Assembly: GCA_001949185.1 (NCBI GenBank)
Contig: BDGG01000011.1
Location: 418,454-482,453 of the forward strand
Length of the DNA stretch: 64,000 nucleotides
Direction of reading: 5' to 3'
Source of the DNA: Ramazzottius varieornatus
Lineage: Eukaryota > Tardigrada > Eutardigrada > Parachela > Ramazzottiidae
Under the pieces are notes generated by a model. It did not search any database, was not told the origin of the DNA, and saw only the letters and a list, made by a program, of their open reading frames with translations. Made by a program: the position numbers and the translations under genes. Position 1 is the first letter of the stretch; each line of letters begins with the position of its first letter. Positions 1-15,200 of this stretch are shown here, piece by piece.

Positions 1-1059
1 AAGTGGCCCCAGCAAGCACACAGGTAGAACAGACCCATTAGAAATATCATATGCCGGCACAGTGTTCTTGCACGGCCTGTGGCTGTGGAAGTAGTCCCGG
101 AGAATCGAAAGAACGCTAAGAAATAATATTGGGGTAAAGACGATATCCACTGGGCGGATTGCTTCTCGCGAACTGAGAGCGGAAGATCGCCTTGCGCAAA
201 AGACGACATTTTTCCGAAGCGCAGATAGCTTCGTACGGAGGTCGCTTACTCAATGAGAGCAAGGTGAGTGGGAAAACGAAACTATATATGGCTGACTTTT
301 CTTGTGTTCGACTGATCCTTGTTTGCTCTCCGAGATAGGACTGCTGGGCCTGTTTGGTGATTTTGCTGAAAGGACGACTACTAACCACATGAAACAAGGG
401 TGTTTGTTTGTTGATGGGACCGGATGGAACCAGTGGCAATTATGGTGAAAGCTAGACTACCGCAACAGCGTTAACCTTATCAACGCGATGCCATATGACG
501 CGTGCTGCAGCCGGATAAGTGCTATATATGGTTTGACAGTCGATACACAAAACTTTGCAGAGTGTTGGAAAACAGATGCCGGGTGTGAGGTGCCAGAATG
601 CAAACTGGACGGCTGCCCTACATCATAACGTTTTTTACAAAATTAATGGAAGATCCGTGTTCCGTGTCATTAGTAAGATTTGTCCCTTTCGATCGAAAAA
701 TCTCTTCCGCTAACTTTGTCGCACTCTCCCATTCCCAACATCTTTCTGGATGAAGTTTTTCTATACGTTTGTAAGATCATACGTGTGAAGTTTGGAGTGA
801 TTCTGATGAGCACCGTGCTCCCTAGGGACTTTGTAGAATTACTGTTCCGTCCCTTCTATCAATCAACGCATTGTTTGTGGAGCAACTGCTCCCTGCCATT
901 ACGCGACATGTCTACCACCACCGCGGCAGCCAGCAACGGACCTGAGCAGCCATCGGACGTTTCAGCGGAAACTACGGTGGCCTTTCCAAAACACCAGCAG
1001 TAGTGGCAGTTGCACCGACATCGGCAACTACCACTGGTACCGTAAGTGCGGGTAAAGTA
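1..1059. other. No supported gene; flank of retroelement
   Basis: I see no exon I can assign here. A short open frame at 908-1002 (MSTTTAAASNG start, ends in TAG) is followed by a good-looking GTAAGT donor at 1048, but its frame is closed before the donor. It is not joined to anything recognisable downstream. The retroelement begins near 1060. Confidence 0.4.
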
Positions 1060-4000
1060 TCTAGCACCATTAATTTTTGCTTTTCAAATATCGTCATTAT
1101 TTTTAATAAATCAGCTGCTGTGAAACCCTTCTGTTCCAGCGCAGATATCATCGGACTCGTGGAGATTCGTGACTGTCCAGAGTTTGTGGACAGCCTTTTT
1201 GCTAACCTCACTGTTTTCAATGTTTTTCGCAGGCCTCGAGATCGTGACGGTGGTGGAGTGGTGCTGGTCGTGAGGAAGGCCTTGAAAGGATATCGTCGGG
1301 TCCAACTCGAACACGAGGACCTCGAAGTTCTTATCGTGGAAAGTAATATCCCTGATATCGTGGCTTGTGTTTTTTACAGCCCTCCGACGTCTGTGCGTGA
1401 CTTCACCCGGAAGTTCGTGGACCATCTGCGCACGTTGCCTCACGACATAATCGGACGGCTGGTCATTCTCGGTGACTTCAATATTCCTGATATTGACTGG
1501 CCCGCTCGGGTGGCTCGGTCTAGCCATGGTCACGTCCTTCTCGACGGAAGTCGAGAGTTCTTCTTCAAACAAATCGTTAACTTTCCTACTCGAAAAGATA
1601 ATACTCTCGATTTGTGTTTCCTTCCAGTTTCGATGCCGTTCGATTCCCTCGAAGCAACATCTCCTCCGACCGGAAAGTGTGATCACAGCGCCATTCAGTT
1701 CCGCGCGTTGATTCGGTGGAAATTCGATGAACAAGCCAACATCCAGTATAGAGAAGATCTGAGAAACACTGACGGGTTCTCTCTGTTTGCAGGAAAGGAT
1801 ACCAATGGAAAGGCCGAGGTTCTGGAGGAAACTTTGCTCGAGATCGCCAAGAAGTATCACCGTCGGACCCATATCAAGCGACGGTTCGGTGAAGTGTCGT
1901 ACCCAGCTTTTGTGACTCGAGTACTGCGTCGCCGTGATCGCGCATTCATGGAGGGTGTGATCTGCGGGGACGCAGGGAGCTCGGCTAAGGCATCTGTGGA
2001 AGAAACGCAGTCGAACTGCCGAGTTGAAAATTCGGCAGTTCGATCAGCACCGCGTAATGGAGTCGGCTACAGCCACTAGAATCCCCCAAAAATTTCGGAA
2101 GCTGGTCAAATCAACGCCGGACATTCAGAATGTTCCGCCGCTGTGGAGCGACGTTAATGGGTGTTTTGAGTTTGAGGACCCGAACAAGGCAAACCTTCTG
2201 AATGAACGGTTTGCATCATGTCGACAGCCGTGTAATTCTCACTGTGTCGATTCGCCACCGCCTATCGACACGGGGGACTTCCCCGAACCGATCACTCACG
2301 CCGAAGTATTGAACGCCCTGAAGCACGTCCTTGTACCGGGAAAAGCTTGTGGGCCATTCCTTTTCTCTTCCGACTTGTTGTCTTATTCAGGGTCGGAAAT
2401 TATCGTTCCTCTGGTGATGTTGTTTAACACGTGCTTCTTCTCAGGTGTTTTTCCTAGCTGTTGGAAGACTTCGTACGTCACGCCCATCCCGGAAGGCTCG
2501 CTCGACGGTACCTAGTGTGCCAGCTGGCGGCCCATCTCCCTCCTTCATCACCTGTCCAAAGTTCTGGAAGCTGTGATTGCCGGAAGACTTCGTACACTTC
2601 TGGAGGGACAATCCCTCCTGTCGGACCATCAGTACGGGTTTCGTCAGAGGCGCTCGACTGAGCTCCTTGCCACCGCGACCGTGCAGGATCGTATGGTCAC
2701 CATCGCCGAAGGAGCCTTCGTCGATGCCGTCTTTCTCGATTGCGAGAAAGTATTCGATCGTGCTGATCACGAGCCTAGCGGTTGCTGCATTACGTGACTT
2801 TGGTTTTTCAACGGTGTTTTTTGAATTTCTCTTCAGATTATCTCAAAGGAAGACTGCAAGTGACCCTCGTGGATGGATCGCGCTCTGATCAAGTACAAGT
2901 TACCAGCGGCATCCCGCAAGGCTCGCTCCTGGGTCCTCTCTTTTTCCTGTGCCTTATCAACAGTGTGGTTGGATGCCTGTCGCCGGGTACCCGGAATCGA
3001 ATCTTCGCCGATGCCATCATGCTTACAGGACTATCCGAGATCCTGATGACGTGGTTTCCTTCCAGCAAGATCTACAAACAGTCCACCAATGGTCCTCCAA
3101 AGCCAAGCTAACGTTCAATGCGTCGGAATTGGTGTTTGTTCGCTTCTTCCAACAGAGAAAGACACCGAAGGCCCAGATTACCTTCTCGGAACAGCCATCA
3201 TCCCGAGGAAAAACACCGTCAAGTACTTGGGCGTCTTCCTCGATCACAAGCTGAACTGGAAAGACCACATTGCCAACCTAACCATGGAAGCGAAGAAACG
3301 GATCCGCTACATCCGGTTCCTCTTCAGCAAGAAATGTCAGGGAGCCCGAATAACCCTCTTCAAAAGCCTCGTCCTTCCACTGTTCGACTATTGCAGTACC
3401 GTATACAATCCTCGCCTCAAAGGCCTCGTCAACGCCCTCGAAGACTGTCAGCGGCTCTTGCTCCGTTCGATTGACCTCGGAGCTGCATTGGAGGACACCT
3501 GGACCGAACGTTACTGTCATCGCCTTCGACAGCTGGGTTTGGAGCCTTTGATTCTGAAAAGAATTAAAGCCTCCCTTATCCTGGCTTACAAGATGATGTC
3601 TAACCTTGTTCCGGTAAGCACTCCTTTTCTTCAGCCTCATTTTACAGCAACTGCCGTTCCCTCCGCTGCAGGTGGCACGCGAGCAGCTACAGCGCTCCGT
3701 GCTCACCCATTCCCGCTTCAACTGGCTGGACCTCAGGACGATGGATGGATCGCCGGAAGCTCGGACAAGTCATTCGCCTTCCTCATCTCTCAAATCTGGA
3801 AAAATCTCCCGCTCGATGCCGCTGACTACGAAACCCTCTCAAGCTTTTCTTTAGCTATAGAAAATGTTCGGCTATCGAAAATAAAGTTTGAGAACTTTAC
3901 TGGGTAAATACAGTTCTTTTATTTCCGCTGACGGGCTCCGTTACAGTGGAGAACCCGATCACTGAAGGCCTTTCCCCTCGGTTCGCTGTCAAGGGTTTAC

Positions 4001-4169
4001 CAAGTAGATTTCAAACTTCAGTACCACGCTGAGCTTTCCTTGTCACCATTTCTCATCTGACTATTTTCCTGTGTTAACAGCTGGCTTTTTTGCGATCGGG
4101 TCGCGAACGGTAGCAGACACTTCGTCTGGTTGTTTCTCGACGTTAAACCCAATAAACTCAAACTCAAAG
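1060..4169 (+). mobile_element. Decayed non-LTR retrotransposon (endonuclease + reverse transcriptase, CR1/Jockey-like)
   Basis: An APE-type endonuclease domain lies at about 1070-1720, with the motifs LVILGDFNIPDIDW (1460-1500) and DHSAIQF. It is followed by a reverse transcriptase at about 2290-3250, with FLDCEKVFDRADHE at about 2730-2775, GIPQGSLLGPL at about 2905-2940, and a C-terminal YLGVFLDHKLNW block at about 3220. The frame shifts at about 2040, 2515, 2780 and 3100. The catalytic FADD-type box reads FADA at about 3005-3015, so the polymerase active site is lost. The 3' end carries a short tail of AATAAACTCAAACTCAAA type at 4151-4168. The 5' end starts inside the endonuclease, so the copy is 5'-truncated or heavily decayed. 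CR1/L2/Jockey-type is my inference from motif style; the clade is not resolved. Confidence 0.9.
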
Positions 4170-4647
4170 GCAAAGAAGCAGCCGCTGTGAGACGACTGTA
4201 TGAATGACACGTTGAAACTTACTCATTAGGTGATGGTACAATGCACGCTGATACAACAAAATTTAATCTCTTTTCCTTGGATTTTGAACGGCCGTAGTAG
4301 CCGTCTGCTATCAGTAAACCAAACGGTGGAACCACCACTAAGGTCAATGGTACCTGCCACTGAAGCTGTCCACTACTGAAGTGAACACGACCCAGACAAG
4401 CAATCAACCGGCCACACCGTGAGTAGGTCACCGTGAGTGGGTACAATGGTGGGGTGTTCGGTTGATTGGTTTTGATTGCATGATGAGTAGTCCGACGTCT
4501 TTTCTCAGATTTCGCATTTCAAACTGGCTAGTGGCGAGCTGCGACCACCTGTTCAAGCTTTTCCGAGCGTGTGTTCGTGACACTAAACTGTCATTGACGC
4601 AGACTTTCCAGGGAATAAAAAAGGATTGTTGTTCTGAGTAAAGAAGG
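4170..4647 (+). other. KATNA1: Upstream region of katanin gene
   Basis: No coding exon is recognised between the retroelement tail and the katanin start codon. The stretch should hold the katanin promoter and 5' UTR. I see no TATA box at a useful distance. Confidence 0.35.
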
Positions 4648-7688
<3,041 letters not shown>

Positions 7689-9804
7689 ACTTTCATAGTT
7701 TCCTCCCTTTTTACCCTCTGTACAGGTTTCTTCAGATCTGCTTTTCGGTGGTCTCTCTAATCATGCAATTTTTATCCGTCCTTTTTTATATAAGATTCCG
7801 TGTGTATAGAACTTCTTCTTTTCCGTACTTTTTTCAGTTCTCCTTTTCTCGAATAGATGATTTTTTAGCTCGTGTGTTTTCACCTGCCTGAAAGACGAAA
7901 GGCTGTGGAGTTTTGATGTAAATTGTCCATGGAGCCCAAGAGATTGTGTGCGGTACTTGGCGCGCTATTTGGGTCGATTAATGGACGAAAGCGTCAACCG
8001 ATTTCCACCATGTCCAGAGAGGTTTTTCTTTTCTTTGTGCGACATCTCGTGTGTACACAGTCAAATGCGTCACTGAATGATCGAACAACCCCATTCTTGA
8101 TCCAGTTACACAAGACGAAATTCGATCTGCGAACCGTTCGGTGTGTTTCTCACCCAGTCGAAAAAACCCAGGGTTCTCATTGTTTCTCTTAGCATATTCA
8201 AGTGTTAAAAGCATGGCTTAATGATACGGTCTTTCCCCGGGATGTCTGTACAATGGTTCGAAGTGCTTCTTGGGCGGAGAGTATTTGCCGACGCCGATCG
8301 ATGGGTAAATACATCAAATGTTTGTACCTCATTCACAATGAAATAACAGTACACGCGCCTGGCCTAACTGTGGGGATGGACAAAAATGTGGGGAACGGAG
8401 CGAAAGCGACTGTTCTTCGATTGATTTAGTTGATTGGCCAACCACAGCCGGCCCGTGTCGCTTTCGCTCCGTTCTCCACATTTAGGCCAGGCACGTGTAC
8501 AACCAGACAGTGTCTCCTTCGAGTACTGGGATGACAAACAGTACGAGTGGTTTCTGCGTGGGCGCACAGCGAGCTCTTGTGGAGAGAATAACGTAAGGCG
8601 TGAGGGTCCTTCGTCAACGCCGTTGTGAACTTCCCAGACTGGAGTGAGCGTGTGTGTCTTGTCATTGCTTCTTTTGTTTCGCGAGGAACCTCAGTTGCAA
8701 GCTTTGCAAATTCGAGAAGGTTACTCACGAGCCACACAAGTCAAGCGTCAACTTTTGGTGGCGTGTGCTTTATTTCGCTGAAATTCAGCCGGCCGAAACC
8801 TCGACTCTTTTACCTTCGAAATTCGAACTTATTGTTTCATTTACACATTTTATCATCCTGATGGAAATTCCATAGTATTGCGCAACGCCACTGTGGAAAC
8901 TTTGGAGTTCGGGTAAGAGTGGGTGAATATCCTGCATAATGAGAAAGGGCGTCTCAAAGAATGTATCATGCGGAGAAAACTGGTATTTTAATAGCATACT
9001 TTTGCCTTTCTAACATCTGTTAGCGTTTCTATACCTTAGGCCGAAGAATAATTTAAGAAGACTATTTTTACGACTGGTTTCGGCATGTCGCGTGTCTTTT
9101 ATGTCGGCACTGAGCGTCGGCACTTATTACCAGCAGATGATACGTGACAGCCGAAAAAATGCACCCTTAAATATTCTGTCAATCAACTTTTCATCTTAGA
9201 AGCCCGCTTTTTAAAAAGAATTAGATTTTATCATTTTCCGAACAGAGGGGATTGGGATTCGTTTGCAATTTGCATACGAGCAAGGCTTTCTGGAGACCCA
9301 GGTGCGAGGCACAGTAGGTTGCTGTCAACAGCAATAAAGACAAGCCGTAAATTTCTCCTTCAGATTCCAGCTGAAGCTCTTTCTCCTTGTGGAAACACTA
9401 ACCGTTGACTTTGCCGAAATATATTCAGTATCGATTGAAGATCGTTCCAACAGATGTATATCGACTAAATTGATCCCACAGTTGAACCATGAAGAGTACG
9501 AGAAACACACAGTTCAGATCGCTGATGGAGTCAGCGTCCCTTCTTCTCCGTTCTCTCAGTTCCCTGCGCACAAACACGACAATAATCGATGGAGGAAGGA
9601 AGCAAGGAAGGAAAGCAAGCATGCATCCATTCGGGCCAGAAAGAGCGTGAAGCTTATTGGTGCCGTCTTTCGGCGATTATCGAGTGTTGAATATGGAATG
9701 TATTTCATTTTTTCTTTCTTGCAGGTCTAATTTCTCCTTCCACCTGAGTGCCGACCTACATTCCTTTTAACCGCTGTGTGGAATACAGCGTTCTGGGGAA
9801 GAGA
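7689..9804. other. Intergenic region between katanin and TPPP
   Basis: Apart from the 152-bp inverted-repeat element at 8349-8500 I see no conserved coding segment. Small open frames here are of random composition. The last part, with an acceptor-like TTCTTGCAG ending near 9725, may hold a 5' UTR exon of TPPP. Confidence 0.4.
8349..8500. repeat. 152-bp MITE-like inverted repeat
   Basis: The ends GTACACGCGCCTGGCCTAA and TTAGGCCAGGCACGTGTAC are near-perfect inverted copies. The inner arms also pair (AACGGAGCGAAAGCGAC with GTCGCTTTCGCTCCGTT), so the whole unit folds into one hairpin. It has no coding capacity. The target-site duplication is unclear. Confidence 0.8.
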
Positions 9805-11012
9805 ATGGCCAAACAGAGTAATGGAGCGGCGCACCCGGAGGCCGATTGGTCCTTTCTGTCGGATGTGGATAATAAGGCGTTAAATGAAGGCTTCAAAAAT
9901 TACGGCAAATTTGGCGACAGGAATTTCACCGGAAATAACATGACGCTGAAAAATGTCGACAAGTGGCTGAAGGAAGCCGGCGTCATTGGAAAAGTCATTA
10001 CAACGACGGATACTTCCATTGCCTTCAAACAAGTCATCGGGTTTGTGTTCCATTATTTTATTGTGCATTTCCGACCAAGGAAAAACTCATGGAAAAAATA
10101 TTGATATTTCGAATGGCACATAGAATTCTTTATGATATGTTTTCCATTGGTTTCCTAAACGGGAGCTTGGCGAACAAACTTAAGAAGTGCGCCTTTCGAA
10201 GTGGCGCATATCATTGACGTTGCTAGCCGCAAACTTGCGCCATTTCGAAAAACGATCTTGCTGAGTTTCCCAGGTGGCGCACGCCGGAAGTGCCAACGAC
10301 CGGAAGAGTGCGCCACTTGAAAACGCCATCATTTCCAGCTTGTTAGCTGAGGTCTGGAATGTGATTTCCAATATTATTTTCCCGCTGTCAAGAACCTTTC
10401 AAGTTTTTTACCGTTGCAGGAATAACGAAAAGTTCATAACGTATGACAAATTCAAGACATTCCTGTACAAGCTAGCGCTTCGAGCCAACAAGGATGGCGC
10501 ACAGGAAGGGCTGAAGAAAATTATCGAGCAGCTACAAAGTAGGCTGGAACCTAGCACTTCCGGCACCACGGTACCCTCCTCACTTTCTCACCTTTTTATA
10601 CTCCAAATGTGTTTGCTCAGCAAGCACAGGATCATGATGCGAAAGATAACCGTGTTGATGTTTCTGCAGCATGCAATGAAGACCAATGTCGTAGATCGCC
10701 TGACAGACACCAGCAAATACACCGGCTCTCACAAACTACGCTTTGACGGTACTTTCCTTAAACACGGAGGTAAACTCACCAACAATGGCTATTTTTTCGT
10801 TGCATTGCAGAGGAAGGAAAGGGGCGTGGAAAGGAAGGCCGGGAGGATGTCCCTGATACGTCAGGATACGTCTCAGGTTTCCACAAGGTACTGTATGCAT
10901 CGCGGTCGCGGTTGCACTCGTTTCTCCTTAACAGTCCCCAGTTCAAAGCGTAAACTTTACGTGCAGTACGCAACTTTCTTTTTCGTACGTATAGGACGAT
11001 GAGAAGAAATGA
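9805..11012 (+). CDS. TPPP: Tubulin polymerization-promoting protein (p25-alpha family)
   Basis: Five exons: 9805-10040, 10420-10570, 10670-10748, 10811-10887 and 10995-11012, giving 186 residues. The p25-alpha fold is clear from KNVDKWLKEAGVI, ITTTDTSIAFKQVIG, ITYDKFKTFLYKLA and the C-terminal signature VDRLTDTSKYTGSHK...DTSGYVSGFHK. The protein ends in DDEKK. Family members bind and bundle tubulin and occur in oligodendrocytes, cilia and flagella. The N-terminal tail is shorter than in vertebrate TPPP1 and resembles the TPPP2/3 class. Intron 1 donor is GG|GTTTGT, weak but phase-consistent. Intron 1 carries a GTGGCGCA repeat copy. The next gene (thioredoxin) is convergent. Confidence 0.95.
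10175..10325. repeat. GTGGCGCA inverted-repeat family, copy 2
   Basis: Located in TPPP intron 1. Two hairpins follow each other. CGAAGTGGCGCAT at about 10198 faces TTGCGCCATTTCG at about 10233, and CCAGGTGGCGCACGC at about 10270 faces AGTGCGCCACTTG at about 10307. The spacer phrase ACGATCTTGCTGAG lies between them. Confidence 0.8.
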
Positions 11013-11386
11013 GAGAAAGCTGCACAGAATCCCTGGATTTTGCCAAAGACTGCGGGCCGATGACAAAGTCACTATAGGTTTTATTTCGATTGTTCTATTT
11101 GAAGACTATTACGGTGGGTGATAAGGTCCTCGTCGCCCTCATTTTAGTTCTACATTACCCGCTGTAAACATTCGGTTTGCACTTTGTACACATCCCGCAT
11201 TTCTCTGTTTTACTTTTCGATATTTTATCTCCATCATAAACCTGTACAGCAACTTTCTCTCTACGGCGGACAGTTGCCTTTAGCACTGGTAAACAAAATT
11301 TCGATCTGAAGCTGGTGCTGTACATATCTTCAGTCATGATAGGAAAATGCAGATGTCGGTGCTTTTGGTGAGTTTAACGTGATCAG
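11013..11386. other. Convergent 3' ends of TPPP and thioredoxin
   Basis: Short gene-free stretch between two convergent stop codons, expected to hold both 3' UTRs. No further structure seen. Confidence 0.4.
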
Positions 11387-11903
11387 TTATTTCCCAATGA
11401 GATCGGTGAGGGCCTTGCGCAGCTTCTCGTGGACGGTGCCGGTCTGACGGTAAACGAGTTGGCCACCCTTGTACACCACAAATGTGGGTAGCATTTCGAG
11501 GTTGTGCACCTTGGCAATGTCCTTGTTGTTATCCACGTCCATTCGGTAGAACACAAACTGTTCCGACGGCAGATCATTCGCAATTTTATTGTACTGTGGC
11601 GCCATCTGCTTACATGCCCCACACCAACTGGCGAAAAATCTGAAAAACAGGTAAAATGTGCTGAAGGCGTTGAATTACACTTGAACCAAATTTCGCGTAA
11701 TTAGTTATTGGTGGCGGGAGAGGCAGAAATCACACGACCAAGTTTGCACGAATGTACGATCACAGCTGCGAGGATGGCGTATTTGCGAGGTTGACGTCTA
11801 TCTACGATCGCTCGACGTACTTGATGACGGTGTATTGGCGGGTGTTCGATGTTGCCGACTGGAAGTTCTTGGTGCCGTTCAAAATGGCGATATCACGAGC
11901 CAT
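11387..11903 (-). CDS. TXN: Thioredoxin with WCGAC active site
   Basis: Two exons on the minus strand, 11821-11903 and 11387-11639, joined in phase to give 111 residues. The order is typical of a cytosolic thioredoxin: VIKFFASWCGACKQMAP (active site), FYRMDVDNNKDIA, and the cis-Pro loop MLPTFVVYKGG. There is no signal peptide. The active site reads C-G-A-C where classical thioredoxins have C-G-P-C; the Pro-to-Ala change normally makes the site more oxidising. The splice falls just before the active-site strand (AA|GTACGT, TTCAG|A). It may be a redox-specialised paralog rather than the main thioredoxin. Confidence 0.92.
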
Positions 11904-12265
11904 CTTTACGACGAGCCGGAGCCGCGGTCCAGTTGCAAAGCCTCTGGACCAGGAAAGTAGGAAATACTACAGTCAAATCAGGTCGAACGATCACCAACTA
12001 AGATGAAAATATAGTACAATCAACTTCCAACAAACTTGTGATTGTTATTTTTTCTAGGTCCAGAACTGATACGCCAACGATCTGATATACCCATTCCCAA
12101 GCAACTCTCACACAGCAAAAAAAGTCGGTCGTCCCCACCAAAATATACATCTCTTTATTTCTCATGACCTACAGTAAAAAGTTAAAATCGATGCAGAACA
12201 GGCTAGTAAGAAGATGAAAAAAAGTTGGAGCACAGGGCAAGGACCAAAACAGCTGAAATTCAGAC
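11904..12265. other. Short intergenic region
   Basis: Lies between the thioredoxin start and the 3' end of the Ig-domain gene, both on the minus strand. It should hold the thioredoxin promoter and the Ig gene's 3' UTR. No distinct motif seen. Confidence 0.35.
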
Positions 12266-15200
12266 TCAGTAAGGTCGTGGTCCGCTGAAGGCTGGACCCG
12301 GAGGAACAACTGGTCCTCTGACAAGGCGTGACTGTCCTTGAGGGGGTGGCGGCAAGCGTGGTAGACTACCTGCCCTGATCAGCGGAACTCCTGCGTTGGA
12401 ATAGCGCTGGACAGGCCCAGGTCGGACAGGCATTCGACTAGATGACTGAACCGGACGAGGCCGCGCCACGAAGTGCGTTGACGAGTGGTAACTGGGCACA
12501 GGACGCAGTGGTGGTGCTTGGGTGGGCATTCGTGCTGGAGGTCCTTGTGGAGGAACGTCAGTGGGCGTAATGCCGAGGGCTTGAGGTACTTGGTTGTTTA
12601 GAACGATGGAAACTTGACCCGATGGATGCGCGCCCTGTGTTGCAGCTCCTGAAAAAAAAATGGAATTCATAATTATGATACGATCAAAAAACACAATCAA
12701 AATTTAAAACAGAAAACCGAAATACGAAAATATAAAACTAGTGTGGTCGGCATGTAGGATTTTCAGACTAACCATTAGTGGCTGGGCTGGCAGCATGGAC
12801 AGCCGTGTTAGATGACCCGCTCAAAGGTGCGCCAGTTTGGACGGGAATGAGTGCGCCAGTGTTGGCATCAGAAATATACAGCAGACTGGGTCGGATAGCT
12901 GGGTTAATGGGCATGTCTTCAGCTACAGCCCTGGAGTACCGCTCATTAGCTTGGTTCTTGGGAAGAAGTCTGGCCATCTCTTCGGACTTGGCCTTCTCCA
13001 GCCCCAGCATTTTGGCTTTGACATCCTTTTTGCCCAGCCTTCGCTTCACAAAACTACAACCACCAACCTTCGAAAAAAGCGCACCAAGTTTCTATCCGTC
13101 TACACTACTCACTAATAGGTTCCAATTGCGGCAACAAGGATGGCCAAAGTGACGCTAACAGCGATGAGGATGTTATGTTTTAGGAAGCCCACGACCGCGT
13201 CCTCGCAGTCTTCCAGTGCCACCGAGCCTTCTTGGGCGGTACGAGTACTGCCTGGGCAAGCCTCGCACGTCGTGGACCCAGGTTTGCTTTGGTACTGTGA
13301 AGTCGAACAAGGTACACACACCGGCTTCTCATCTTGACTATAATGTCCAGCTGCACAAGCCACTATACAGTACGACAAACCAACCAGAAAGTCAAAATTG
13401 TAGGAAGCTCACTGGAGACACGGAGGTACGTACAGCAGCGGTATTCTTTTTCTTTCGAGGAAGCCACGTCAATCATGATACCGAAACCCGGGGAGCAGTA
13501 GGCGTAAGTGCTCATACGCATGGAGGTCATTACAGGCTTGAACCTGCCATCGAAGATATCCGGCTGGAAGATTTCGCCGTTCTTCTCCACAAATATTCGG
13601 GCTTTGTTGTAGATCTAAAAGAGAGACCAATTCGAAGAAATTATTCAGCATAAAACAAGAAAAGTAATGTCAGTTCTACCTCGGCAATGTGGCTGTACAT
13701 TTCTTCGAGTGTGCCTTTCTTCCGGGCGTTGAGACCCAACTTGAAGTTGAACTTGAGCGTGAGATCAGGCTGGTCCTTGTCGGCATCGGAGGCGTTGTCC
13801 ATGTGACACGACATGACGGGGGTGGCCATGGAGCATCGTTCATCCGCGCAAACATGCGGAGCAATCTGGCTGATGAACTTCTCGGTCAGCTTCTCGATCA
13901 GGTAGGCTTTGCAGGTAGTGGCGCTGTACGGCACCTGGTCAGAAGTAATAGTCGAAAAGGCCCAAACACCGTATTGAATGTACGCGCATACAGTTCAACG
14001 TTATGCGCGGGTGGAAAAACTGTTCGTAACTACGTATGTCCCTGCCAAAGCTGCGCAGTTTCTAATTCTTTTGTCCGGACCTCGTCTGGGCATTTTTTTA
14101 CAAAATGTTCGCGAAAACACTCTCGACCTGGTTGGTGCCGGTGCACGGTCCTCTCAGCTGTTTTCGAAGAGAGAAGGCAGATTTACGGTGACTCGCCAGC
14201 TTAGGAGAACTCGAAACTCACCGTGATGAAAACTCGCGGTAAGGGTGTAGTAAAGACCGACAAGGGGACATTATTGCCGCTTTGTTTGCCCTGAATCTCA
14301 CAGACATACTCGCCAGAGTCTTCGGCCACCGGGTTCAACATTTTCAGATCGCCGCTATCCAGCACCTCGTAACGGTCAGTGGAGGCCGTCAGGGTACCGG
14401 CCAGCGGTTTGACCCTCTTCCACACCACCCCACTCTTGTCCACCGTCCCATCGGCTGTCACCGTCGGACACTTCAGCACCACCGGCTGGCCTGACTTGCT
14501 GTAAATGACGGCTAAGGCGTCGTACTGACCTTTGAAATCCATCAGCGACGTGTTGGCCTTGTGGACCAGAAACTCGCGAGCTTCTTCTTCCGTGTGTTGA
14601 TGAAACTCTGTCAGCCACTGGTCGAATGTCTCGGCTGAACCTTTGACCGTACTCTCCAATCCTCCCTTGGCGTTCAGCATGTAACCAGTCTCGTTCGGAG
14701 AGATGGTCCGACCCGGCATGGCGGCGTAGTCGACCACACCTTTCACCGGTACACCCGCTGGTTTCCCGTCTGCTGTCTTTGGCAGGGCTTGCGTCGGTTT
14801 TGCGGGTGCCATCGTGACAGCTTGGTTCTGGGTGACTGCGTTCACTTTTACGCCGGCTTTCGTCGTTATCGTCGTCTGCGCTGCAGTTATACCTGATGGA
14901 CTTTTAGCCGTGGTTTCGGTCGTTTTGTCTTTACCACCCTTCTTCCCACTCTTCTCATCGTCATCGTCGTCATCATCATCTCCATCATCATCATCATCAT
15001 CATCGTCGTCGTCGTCGTCATCGTCGCTTTTGCCTTTCTTCTTCTCAAAGCGAACATCGTGCGGGAATCTGTTCGTGGATTTGGAATGTCTGCCGGAAAT
15101 TTTTGCAACGTCTGTTCTGTAATGAGCAAGTAACTCGGAGCTCATCCTACTCGGCAAAAGAGAATGCTCTATTGATCGATCAGCCTGTTGGATTTTCGTA

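Noticed and set aside
908-4206. A host gene with exon 1 at 908-1047 and last exon at 4170-4206 (KEAAAVRRLYE then stop), interrupted by the retroelement
   Set aside because: The ATG frame of the first piece hits TAG before the donor, and the phases of the two pieces do not join. No family similarity was seen.
14956-15026. CRISPR-like or satellite array at the TCA/TCG run
   Set aside because: It is an in-frame coding triplet repeat (poly-Asp) with no spacer structure.
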